Assembly (NCBI GenBank): GCA_030762895.1
Contig: CM061069.1
Location: 102,069,923-102,133,922 of the forward strand
Length of the DNA: 64,000 nt
Reading direction: 5' to 3'
Source of the DNA: Sophora flavescens
Lineage: Eukaryota; Streptophyta; Magnoliopsida; Fabales; Fabaceae
The translations under genes were made by a program, and so were the position numbers. The notes beneath the pieces are model-generated. The model was not told the origin of the DNA. It did no database searches and saw nothing but the letters and a program-made list of their open reading frames with translations. This document shows, piece by piece, positions 34,675 through 43,606 of this stretch (positions are counted from its first letter, which is position 1; each line of letters begins with the position of its first letter).

Positions 34675-35134
34675 TGTTGAGACCTCATAAGTCTGAGACA
34701 CATTCCATGTGTAGACTCTCTAAGTTTTGATGATTCCAAATAGATTAAGTTTGAAATATTGAACCATATGAAATTACCGACATATCTGATAAGTGTGCAG
34801 GAAAATAGACTTAAGGCCACTCATCTATTTCATGACACGTCTACCTTTTGGTAGAGCTCGATCATTTTTAGACTTGTCTGAAAAACCACTCATCTAAAAG
34901 TTAGTCAAAGACAAGTAAACGCTCAGTCAATATCTGAATATACTTAATGACGTGGAAAAAAGCATATGTCTGGAAAAGACTCAGTGGACCACCCGTTTGT
35001 ATTTTGGAATACACGAGCACCTGTCTAGTTTTGAATTGCATGAGCACCCTTCTAATTTTTTGGAGTGCTTTTCACCCGTCTAAATTTCCAACACTGCTAT
35101 GATGTCAGTTTGCCATAAATAAAGTCCAAGTCAC
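34675..35134 (+). repeat. Element D 5' LTR, part 1
   Basis: This is the first 460 bp of D's 5' LTR, up to and including the GTCAC that was duplicated by element B. The match to 59525-59985 in the 3' LTR is close and phrase by phrase. Repeated ACTCGTCT and CACCCGTCTA phrases give a mild internal repetition. Confidence 0.9.
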
Positions 35135-35365
35135 TGATAGTGTTATTTTACATGATGTTTCCTGTACATATTTGCATGCATTTTTCATATAGATTAGGCA
35201 TTCTTTAGTTGAGTTTTATTATATTTTCCCTTGGAACGGGTGAAGGTGGTTTCTGTGTGTTGTTTTGCAGAAATTGAAGGAGAACTGTGCATATTTGGCT
35301 ATAATGAAGCTTGGATGATTTTGGAGCTTAAAAAGAGAGACATTGAGCCAAGCAGAATTCTGAAT

Positions 35366-35618
35366 ACTCGCCTCGCAAGCCTTATCTCGCCTCGCGAGTC
35401 TGGAAACCAGAAGCTATCACGCCCCGGCCGTGATGCTCCTCACGGGCATATTGGAGAACCATTTTTCTGGCTCGCGTCGCGAAGCCACTCTCGCCCCGCG
35501 AGAGCCCGTTTCTCAGCAAAAGTCAGATACTGTCACGGCCTAGCCGTGACAGACATCACGGCCATGAAAGACTGGAAAATTAAGTTTCGCGTCGCGAACA
35601 GAAGCTCGCCCCGCGAGT
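35366..35618. repeat. TCGCGA / CACGGCCGTG palindrome cluster (B LTR)
   Basis: Two kinds of GC-rich palindrome alternate: TCGCCTCGCGAG, GCGTCGCGAAGC and CTCGCCCCGCGAGAG, and ATCACGCCCCGGCCGTGAT and GTCACGGCCTAGCCGTGAC. The 3' LTR has the same cluster at 41278-41530 with several substitutions. A TATAAG box follows within about 25 bp. Confidence 0.85.
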
Positions 35619-35640
35619 ACGTGAAAATCAGATTCCCTGT

Positions 35641-35646
35641 TATAAG
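35641..35646 (+). promoter_or_regulatory. Putative TATA box, element B LTR
   Basis: TATAAG follows the palindrome cluster (also 41553-41558 in the 3' LTR). It is a weak match on its own; position relative to the palindromes and to the presumed leader supports it. Confidence 0.35.
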
Positions 35647-36532
35647 CTGTTTAAGGCAGAATTGGAGGGGACACTTTTGGAGGCTTGGGAGGCTACGAGT
35701 TTTGGAAACCCTAAAGGCTCTTTGGAAGCAGAGGCAGCTGCAGAGGATTGCCCCCATGGAATCCCTTCTCTCCTTCATCCATCTTTCTTTGGTTGTATCT
35801 ATGACCATGAGTAGCTAAACCTCCATTGTTGGGGTTAGGGTAACTATGTCTGAATTCTTATGTATTTGATGTAATCTTGCAATACAGTTCCTGCTTTGTT
35901 ATTGAGTGGTTGATTTCTGTACTTAATGCTTGTTGTGGCTAGCACCCCCATGACTCGATTTGTGTTTTAATATGCAATTGGAAAATTCGTGTTAAAACCG
36001 GAATTGAGATTAATCACCTAGTAAGCCTTGTATCTAGGAATGGAACTGGGTTTATTAGCAATCCCATGATCCCTAATCTTAATGCGAATTCATTAATCTA
36101 GGCCACCTAAGGAATTAGGGTCTATTAGTGGATTTAGGCTCTTGTAATCCGAGGAATCGGGACTTGAGTAATTTAGTGGATTGATTGTCATAACTGAAGT
36201 GGAAACTGTTTGTGAGTTGTTTCATTGCATGAGGATAAAGCTTAGTGAACCTAACCCCAGCTGTTTTTATCATCTTTGAAACCCATCTTTTATTGCCTTC
36301 CAAGTATTTGAGAAAATAACAAAAAGAGTTTGTTTTTCTTATTTGGTTTATTTTTGCTTTTGTGGGCTTGATAATTAGTTTAGAACTCTCTTCAATCCAA
36401 GAATTGCTTAGATAGTAGTTGAAGTGGTACATGCTAGTACTTGTTGCAGTCCCCGTGGATACGATAAACCGGTCTTACAACCGTATTACTTGCACGATTG
36501 GGTATACTTGCCCAGATTCGTCAACAAGTTTT

Positions 36533-36550
36533 TGGCGCCGTTGCCGGGGA
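36533..36550 (+). other. Primer binding site, tRNA-Asp (B)
   Basis: TGGCGCCGTTGCCGGGGA starts six bases after the LTR end and is the exact complement of the 3' end of plant tRNA-Asp, the primer known for Athila elements. Confidence 0.9.
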
Positions 36551-36749
36551 CTGCGTTTCAATATTAGCATATCCATTTTGGTTACTAATTTAAGCACAAA
36601 ATTTTTCTGTTTTTAAATTTTTCTTTTCTGTTTTTTTCTGTTTGCTGTCATTTTTTTTCTGTTTTGATTTGGCTGTTACTTTTCTGGTGTTTTTGTTGTT
36701 GTGTGCTAACCTTTACTACTAACAATCTTGTTTGCTAGACTGTTTTTGT

Positions 36750-39392
36750 ATGCGAGGTACTATTCCAGCTGACCAGCTCCTATACGATCCAGAAATTGAA
36801 AGAACAGCTAGGAAGAATAGGAGGCAAGCAAGACAGCATAATTTGTTAGAGCAACAAGGAGAAGACCAAGAGACTTCCATCTCTCCAGTTTGTCAAGAAG
36901 AACTCAGAATGGCAGGGAATGGTGAAGATACTCCTCCACCACCACGGAGGACACTTGGTGACTATTCTAATACAAATTTCAACAGGCATGTAACGAGTAT
37001 AGTGAGACCTCCGATGAACTCCAACAATTTTGAACTCAAGCCTAATCTTATCAACATGGTTTCACAAAATCAGTTTGCTGGGTTGGAGAAGGAAGATCCT
37101 AACAGTCATATTTCCACTTTCCTGGAGTTATGTGATACAGTGAAGATAAATGGTGCTTCTGATGATGCAATTCGATTGAGATTGTTCCCTTTTTCTCTAA
37201 GAGATAGAGCCAAGTCTTGGCTTCAATCACAACCAAGGGGGAGCTTCACTACATGGGACAACTTAGAAGAAAAATTTCTGGCAAGATTCTTCCCCACATC
37301 AAGATTTGTAAAGGCAAGGGGTGACATCATGAGTTTTGCTCAACAAGAAGGTGAGACACTGCATGACGCCTGGGAAAGGTTCAAGGAATTGCTCAGGAGA
37401 TGCCCAAACCATGGTTTTGATGATCTTACTCAGATGCAAACATTCTGTAATGGATTGAGGCCATCAACCAGGTACATGTTGGATGCCTCAGCTGGAGGTT
37501 CAATGAATACAAAAACAGCTGAGGAAGCCCTAACTTTGATAGAAGCAATGGCCTCTAATGATTATTTGATGCATCATGATCGGGGTCCCACACAAAGAAG
37601 GGGAGTGTTGGAGCTAGATTCACAAACTGCATTGTTGGCTCAGAACAAGATCATGACACAACAATTGGAGTCTCTTACCAAACAATTAGCTCAACTCCCA
37701 CAAGAAATTCAATCTGTTCAAGGGACAACCATGCCACACCAACAGGTACTGAGATGTGATTTCTGTGGAGGTGATTATGAGAATGGAAGATGTGAGGCAC
37801 CACCTAGTTCCCATGAAGAAGCCAATTATATGGGGAACTATGGGCGACAAGGCAACCATCAAGGGTGGAGGAATCAACCAAATTTTGGTTGGAATCAAGA
37901 TGCCGGGCAAACAAGCAAGCCTCCTCCTACACAACCGCTTCAAGATCGGGTTTCTAATCTGGAGAACACACTCAATCAGTTTATGCAGTTGTCCATGACG
38001 AACCAGAAAAATACCGATGCTTCGTTAAAGAATTTGGAGGTTCAAATTGGCCAAATTGCAAAGCACCTAGCTGAGCAAACTAGCAACAGTTTTTCTGGTA
38101 ACACTCAACCCAATCCGAAGGAGCATTGCAATGCTATTGTGCTGAGGAGTGGAAAAAGTATTGAGAATGTGGCCGGTGAACCTTTGGTGAAGAATCAGAA
38201 TGTTGATGGGAAAACAGAATTGAGTGCAGAGGAAAAAGAAGAAAAAGATGAAGATGTTATAGTTGAGGAAGAAGAAAAGGTCAGTGAACAAGACAAGAGG
38301 GAGAAGCTAGTAGATGAGAATTCAATTTTGAGGAAGACTAAAAGTCAGCTTTTGAGAGATTGGGACAAGCCTCAAGTGATTCCCTCCTATGTGAAGTTGC
38401 CATACCCTCACTTGACCAAGAAAAAAGAGAAAGACGAACAATTTGCCAAGTTCCTTGATATTTTCAAGAGGTTGCAGATCAATATCCCTTTTGCTGAAGC
38501 ACTTGAGCAGATGCCCCATTATGCAAAATTTATGAAAGAACTGCTCACGAAGAAAAGAAAGATTAAAGAAGGCGAAACTGTTACCTTAACTGAGGAGTGC
38601 AGTGCGATACTGCAAAGGAAGCTACCTCCGAAGCTGAAAGATCCTGGGAGTTTTACAATCCCTTGCACTATTGGGAATGTGTCTATCATAAAAGCCTTAT
38701 GTGACTTGGGAGCGAGTGTCAACTTGATGCCGCTTTCCATGTTGAAAAAGCTTGGAGGAGGAGAGGTGAAACCCACAAGGATGGCATTGCAGTTAGCTGA
38801 CAGATCAATCAAGCATCCTTATGGTATTTTGGAAGATGTTATTGTAAAGGTGGATAAGTTTATTTTTCAAGCAGACTTTGTGGTTTTAGACATGGTGGAG
38901 GATGCTGAAGTTCCGCTCATACTGGGGAGACCTTTTCTAGCCACGGGGCGAGCTTTGATAGATGTAGAAAAAGGCCAGCTGAAATTCAGAGTGCAAGAAG
39001 AAGAAGTCAATTTCAAGGTATTGGAAGTTATGCATCGTCCGAGCACTGAAGAGGAGTGTTTCCGCATGGATATGGTGGATACAGTGGCTGAAGAAGTTGT
39101 TGCACATCAACTCCACCCCTCTACTCCAGAGAAGAAGGAAAAGCCCAACATGAAAGCAAATCTGAAGCTATGCAAGACTAATGATGTATCAGTTGGTGAG
39201 GAAGTTGGCTCTGCTCATCGTGTGAAAACAGAACCTCCACCGGGAAGGATTAAGAAAAAGGGCAAGAGGCCCAGAGTGAAAGGGGCAAAGGGGAAGCACA
39301 AATGTTGGCCTTATATGAAAAATCAGCTCTTTACAGGAGTGCCATGGAAGAAAAGTGCTCTTGCATTTCTATGTCCAGCAGACCCCGGTTAA
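36750..39392 (+). CDS. Gag-protease polyprotein of element B, intact
   Basis: Starting at the first ATG (MRGTIPADQLLYDPEIER) this is 880 codons without a stop. Residues about 130-270 are a retrotransposon gag domain (LRLFPFSLRDRAKSWL, TWDNLEEKFLARFFP, WERFKELLRRCPNHG). A degenerate zinc knuckle CDFCGGDYENGRC (about 334) has Tyr where Athila-type knuckles have His. A Gln/Asn-rich and coiled segment and an acidic Glu/Lys linker (490-530) follow. The retropepsin domain (about 620-760) has PPKLKDPGSF, active-site CDLGAS (about 651) and ILGRPFLATGRA. Gag would assemble particles and protease would mature them. No RT or integrase follows; the stop is 50 bp before a conserved hairpin. It is the only full-length open retroelement gene in the window. 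Confidence 0.93.
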   Translation: MRGTIPADQLLYDPEIERTARKNRRQARQHNLLEQQGEDQETSISPVCQEELRMAGNGEDTPPPPRRTLGDYSNTNFNRHVTSIVRPPMNSNNFELKPNLINMVSQNQFAGLEKEDPNSHISTFLELCDTVKINGASDDAIRLRLFPFSLRDRAKSWLQSQPRGSFTTWDNLEEKFLARFFPTSRFVKARGDIMSFAQQEGETLHDAWERFKELLRRCPNHGFDDLTQMQTFCNGLRPSTRYMLDASAGGSMNTKTAEEALTLIEAMASNDYLMHHDRGPTQRRGVLELDSQTALLAQNKIMTQQLESLTKQLAQLPQEIQSVQGTTMPHQQVLRCDFCGGDYENGRCEAPPSSHEEANYMGNYGRQGNHQGWRNQPNFGWNQDAGQTSKPPPTQPLQDRVSNLENTLNQFMQLSMTNQKNTDASLKNLEVQIGQIAKHLAEQTSNSFSGNTQPNPKEHCNAIVLRSGKSIENVAGEPLVKNQNVDGKTELSAEEKEEKDEDVIVEEEEKVSEQDKREKLVDENSILRKTKSQLLRDWDKPQVIPSYVKLPYPHLTKKKEKDEQFAKFLDIFKRLQINIPFAEALEQMPHYAKFMKELLTKKRKIKEGETVTLTEECSAILQRKLPPKLKDPGSFTIPCTIGNVSIIKALCDLGASVNLMPLSMLKKLGGGEVKPTRMALQLADRSIKHPYGILEDVIVKVDKFIFQADFVVLDMVEDAEVPLILGRPFLATGRALIDVEKGQLKFRVQEEEVNFKVLEVMHRPSTEEECFRMDMVDTVAEEVVAHQLHPSTPEKKEKPNMKANLKLCKTNDVSVGEEVGSAHRVKTEPPPGRIKKKGKRPRVKGAKGKHKCWPYMKNQLFTGVPWKKSALAFLCPADPG

Positions 39393-39441
39393 TTGAAAGA
39401 AGTTGTCTACACGTCAAGCTAGTGACGTTAAAGAAGCGCTT

Positions 39442-39459
39442 CTTGGGAGGCAACCCAAG
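39442..39459 (+). other. Conserved hairpin after gag-protease (B)
   Basis: CTTGGGAGGCAACCCAAG is identical to 18325-18342 in element A, with the same upstream AGCGCTT. The stem CTTGGG/CCCAAG encloses AGGCAA. Position just past the gag-protease stop suggests an RNA-level role (3' end, packaging or translation control); this is inference. Confidence 0.8.
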
Positions 39460-39714
39460 TTTCTTAACCCTTCTTTTTAGTTGTTTTCAATTTCTTAATA
39501 ATTTTGTTTTTGATTTTAACCTCTTGAATAATTTGAGAAGCTCAAGAGGAAAAATAATAAATTGAGAATTGTCAAGTGTTTGTAGGGTAATAAGGAAGGA
39601 GGGAAGAGCAAGAAGATAAGAAAAAGCAAAGTCAACACCCGCTACCGCCTCGGTAAGCCGTTCCAATTTTTTTGTTTTATTTTATTTTTCTCCTCTCTCC
39701 ATCTTGATTGTTTA

Positions 39715-39755
39715 CATTGGGGACAATGTAAATTCTTAAGCTTGGGGTAGGGGTA
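39715..39755 (+). other. Internal polypurine-like box (B)
   Basis: An ACATTGGGGACAATGTAA dyad is followed by TTAAGCTTGGGGTAGGGG, matching 18757-18796 of element A and resembling the terminal box before each 3' LTR (GAGGACAAGCAA then AAGCTTGGGGTG). It may be a second, central polypurine primer. Confidence 0.55.
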
Positions 39756-41030
39756 TTTTGCATTTGCATTTTGCATGTTGCATTCATATAGTTTTGCATG
39801 ATAGTTTTGCATGATCACATGATTAGATTGCCCTTGCTTAGATTTTGCCCCCAATTGTGAGAACTAAGTGCCAATAATCTGTGATAGTGAATTGTTGAAC
39901 CCAATTCTGTTTATTCTTGTGATATGGCTGAAAATGAAAATGCTTGAGATAATCTTGGATAGTTGATAATTAGCATATGGTTCTGTGGACTTGTGATTGT
40001 CATTGATTTTGAACTAAAATGTGAGATTTTGAGCCAAAGGGGTACTCACTAAAATTTTACCCCATTCTTTGTGTTAGAGTGTTATTCCTCTTGGTTTGTT
40101 TTCTCTAGAACTTGACTTGAAACCATTTTGAAGCTTGAAAATTTTTGAAAACATTTTTGAAAATGATTGAGGCAATAGGTATTTTTTCTGGCCTTCTGAG
40201 CTTTGAATGACTAGATGCTACCCCTTAGTTGCCCAATTTTGAGCCTGAATGAAAAAAAAATGCTTTTCTTGGTACCTTGAAATATATTGTTGAATGATGT
40301 TTGATAGGGACCTTCTAAAGTATTACAAAAGGGTAAAAAGGTAGTCGAAAAAGTTTGGGAAAAGAATCAGAAAAAAATAATTCTCGAGTTGAAAAAAAAT
40401 CTCCCCTTCTCCAAAGAAAAAGAAAAGAAAAAATAATAAAAATAAATAGAGAAGGGGATGAAAAAAAAAAAGAAGAAAAGAAATGAGAAATAAAAAGAAA
40501 AAGAAAGAAAAGAAAGGTGGAAAATAAATTGAAAACCCAAGAAGGTATTTTAGAAGGTCATGTTTGTAATGCTTGATGTTTATGTAGCCTTTTGGAATGT
40601 CCTTTTCTTGTTATCTCCACCTTACGATTAATCCCATGGCCACGTTACAACCAAATAAAAGACCTCTTGATTCTAAATTGTTTTCATTAATAAAGTAGAG
40701 ATTTGGTTGATAGTCAAGCCTATAGTAGGATTCATTCCTTGAGGAAAATTGAGTGAAATGTATTATCCCCTAAACAATTGAGTGAGGTGAGAAAGAGAGC
40801 CAAGCAAATGAACAAGCTTGGGGTGAGCTTCAAGTGAGAAAGAGTGCCCAAATCAGTGAGAACATGATTCTAAGGAACCTAAGACTCTAATTGGACTTGA
40901 ATTGATTGTCTCTTGCTGATTTGTTTGAAATGCCTATTACTTGGATTATTTACTCGGGTTCTTAGTTCACTATCCATGTTCTGTTTTATCTCTTCTGGCC
41001 TTAGTGATTGCTTGAGGACAAGCAATTGAA

Positions 41031-41046
41031 TAAGCTTGGGGTGATT
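41031..41046 (+). other. Element B polypurine tract region
   Basis: AAGCTTGGGGTGATT directly precedes the 3' LTR start at 41047 and matches the equivalent site of element A. Confidence 0.6.
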
Positions 41047-42438
41047 TGATAGTGTGATTTTACATGATGTTTCCTGTACATATTTGCATGCATTTTTCAT
41101 ATAGATTAGGCATTCTTTAGTTGAGTTTTATTATATTTTCCCTTGGAACGGGTGAAGGTGGTTTCTGTGTGTTGTTTTGCAGAAATTGAAGGAGAACTGT
41201 GCATATTTGGCTATAATGAAGCTTGGATGATTTTGGATCTTAAAAAGAGAGAAATTGAGCCAAGCAGAATTCTGAATACTCACCTCGCGAGCCTTATCTC
41301 GCCTCGCGAGTCTGGAAACCAGAAGCTATCACGCCCCGGCCGTGATGCTCCTCACGGGCATATTGGAGAACCATTTTACTGGCTCGCGTCGCGAAGCCAC
41401 TCTCGCCCCGCGAGAGCCCGTTTCTCAGCAAAAGTCAGAGACTGTCACGGCCTAGCCGTGACAGACATCACGGCCATGAAAGTCTGGAAAATTAAGTTTC
41501 GCGTCGTGAACAGAAGCTCGCCCCGCGAGTACGCGAAAATCAGATTCCCTGTTATAAGCTGTTTAAGGCAGAATTGGAGGGGACACTTTTGGAGGCTTGG
41601 GAGGCTACGAGTTTTGGAAACCCTAAAGGCTCTTTGGAAGCAGAGGCAACTGCAGAGGATTGCCCCCATGGAATCCCTTCTCTCCTTCATCCATCTTTCT
41701 TTGGTTGTATCTATGACCATGAGTAGCTAAACCTCCATTGTTGGGGTTAGGGTAACTATGTCTGAATTCTTATGTATTTGATGTAATCTTGCAATACAGT
41801 TCCTGCTTTGTTATTGAGTGGTTGATTTCTGTACTTAATGCTTGTTGTGGCTAGCACCCCCATGACTCGATTTGTGTTTTAATATGCAATTGGAAAATTC
41901 GTGTTGAAACCGGAATTGCGATTAATCACCTAGTAAGCCTTGTATCTAGGAATGGAACTGGGTTTATTAGCAATCACATGATCCCTAATCTTAATGCGAA
42001 TTCATTAATCTAGGTCACCTAAGGAATTAGGGTCTATTAGTGGATTTAGGCTCTTGTCATCTGAGGAATCGGGACTTGAGTAATTTAGTGGATTGATTGT
42101 CATAACTGAAGTGGAAACTGTTTGTGAGTTGTTTCATTGCATGAGGATAAAGCTTAGTGAACCTAACCCGAGCTGTTTTTATCATCTTTGAAACCCATCT
42201 TTTATTTCCTTCCAAGTATTTGAGAAAATAACAAAAAGAGTTTGTTTTTCTTATTTGGTTTATTTTTACTTTTGTGGGCTTGATAATTAGTTTAGAACTC
42301 TCTTCAATCCAAGAATTGCTTAGATAGTAGTTGAAGTGGTACGTGCTAGTACTTGTTGCTGTCCCCGTGGATACGATAAACCGGTCTTACCACCGTATTA
42401 CTTGAACGACTGGGTATACTTGCCCAGATTCGTCAACA
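41047..42438 (+). repeat. Element B 3' LTR
   Basis: This 1,392-bp copy starts TGATAGTGTGATTTTACATG, ends CGTCAACA and is followed by the GTCAC duplication. It has the same length as the 5' LTR with about 25 substitutions and no indels that I could see. Confidence 0.93.
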
Positions 42439-43543
42439 GTCACCTTATTCAAATTAGATGCCTTCCTTAAGGATCTCGAAGACCTCTGGATAATAGCACA
42501 AAGGATAAAGAATAAAGAACATTTGTTTCAAGGTATTAAGGAATAAACACGCAATCTCTGTACCACAACAATAACATTTTAGCTGTTTTAGTACAAAGTA
42601 AAAAGTGCTTTCTGATAATGTACTGAGTGTTGCATTTAAAGAGGAAAGCTCTCTGTTGCAAGTACAAGAAGCCTGCTGCTGCATACTCTAAAACAACAGC
42701 TGCTCAGAATAAAGTGTACTCTTGGAGAACCTTGTCAAAGCTCAATGTTCCCAAGCATTTAATGTTTACACAGAATGACTCTTTGGCATTAATGGTGTCT
42801 CAGAAGCTCAAATCATAAGAACACAAATTATGAAGCTGTGCCTAACGGATTTATTTGATTGAAGTCTTTAAATAGATCAAACAATGAAGATTAAAAAAAG
42901 AAGTTGAATACCATTAAGAACACTGCACAGAAGCACTTACTCTCTTCATTAACTTTTCTTTCTTTCATTGAATACACTTTCAATCATTTGATATTAATTC
43001 GCAGTCTTTCATACTTCATATTTATTCTACTCCTTTAGTGTGATCTGAAAGACTTGCAAGTTGTATTAATTACACAAAACCTTTCATTCCTTACTGTGTT
43101 GAGCCGAAGAGGCTAGGTGCGAAAAGAATACTTGTTTGAGTGTTGAGCCTGAAGAGGCTAGGTGTGCAAAGCATACTTGTACTGTAATTTACTCAGTTAT
43201 AGTGAAAACTTGGTGCTGCCAAGAAACTGGACATAGCCCTATGGATTTTAGGTGAACCAGTATAAATCTCTTGAGTGATATCTCTCTTCCCTAATCTATT
43301 TAATTTGCTTAAGTATTATTTGTTTAAGCTATTAACTTGAGGAGTTATCTTGTGAATATAAAACTCTGTTTTACCCTTCTTTGTCTGTACGTGTGTTTTA
43401 TATTAAATTTAGACGTGTCACTCGTCTAAATTTTGTTATCTAAAGTTCTGCTTGTTGTGCCAACAAAAACTATTTTCAAAGTTTTCAAAAAAGTTGGTAA
43501 ACACAATTCAACCCCCCTTCTTGTTTTAACTTTGGTTATTTCA
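42439..43543 (+). repeat. Element D 5' LTR, part 2
   Basis: It resumes with GTCACCTTATTCAAATTAG and ends GGTTATTTCA. It corresponds to 59981 to 60966 in the 3' LTR plus the part lost there to the next insertion. D's LTR is about 1,560 bp when B is removed. Confidence 0.9.
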
Positions 43544-43545
43544 AT

Positions 43546-43557
43546 TGGTATCAGAGC
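43546..43557 (+). other. Primer binding site, initiator tRNA-Met (D)
   Basis: TGGTATCAGAGC begins two bases after the LTR end and is the standard Copia primer site complementary to initiator tRNA-Met. Confidence 0.9.
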
Positions 43558-43606
43558 TCCGCCTCTGGGTTGAGCACTTAACAGTGTAGAGGAAAAGATC
43601 TTGGAA

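Larger units (their letters stand above)
35135..36526 (+). repeat. Element B 5' LTR
   Basis: It starts TGATAGTGTTATTTTACATG and ends CGTCAACA. It holds the palindrome cluster 35366-35618 and TATAAG at 35641. A 195-codon open frame (35231-35818), also open in the 3' LTR, spans these regulatory-looking parts and has no recognisable domain. LTR start and leader are homologous to those of element A. Confidence 0.93.
39393..41046 (+). other. Element B non-coding 3' module
   Basis: It aligns with 18206-20049 of element A: hairpin, TTTACATTGGGGACAATGTAA box, the GATCACATGATTAGATTG phrase, GAGCCAAAGGGGTACTCAC phrase, AG-rich simple runs (40380-40530) and CTTGAGGACAAGCAA before the polypurine box. 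Open frames here are short and not shared between A and B, so the conservation is not protein-level. Confidence 0.75.
35135..42438 (+). mobile_element. Element B: gag-protease-only gypsy, intact ORF
   Basis: This is a complete 7,304-bp insertion with exact duplications GTCAC (35130-35134 and 42439-42443). The uninterrupted D 3' LTR at 59975-59990 shows the empty site with a single GTCAC. LTRs are 1,392 bp each and differ at about 25 positions by my count (about 1.8%). It has a perfect tRNA-Asp primer site, one long gag-protease ORF, a 1.65-kb non-coding module and a polypurine box. There is no RT, RNase H or integrase. With a grass-derived rate of 1.3e-8 per site per year the insertion would be roughly 0.7 million years old; that rate is an assumption. 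Confidence 0.93.

Noticed and set aside
39302..39565. Second ORF overlapping the end of element B gag-protease
   Set aside because: It is a shadow frame that runs through the hairpin; not shared with element A.
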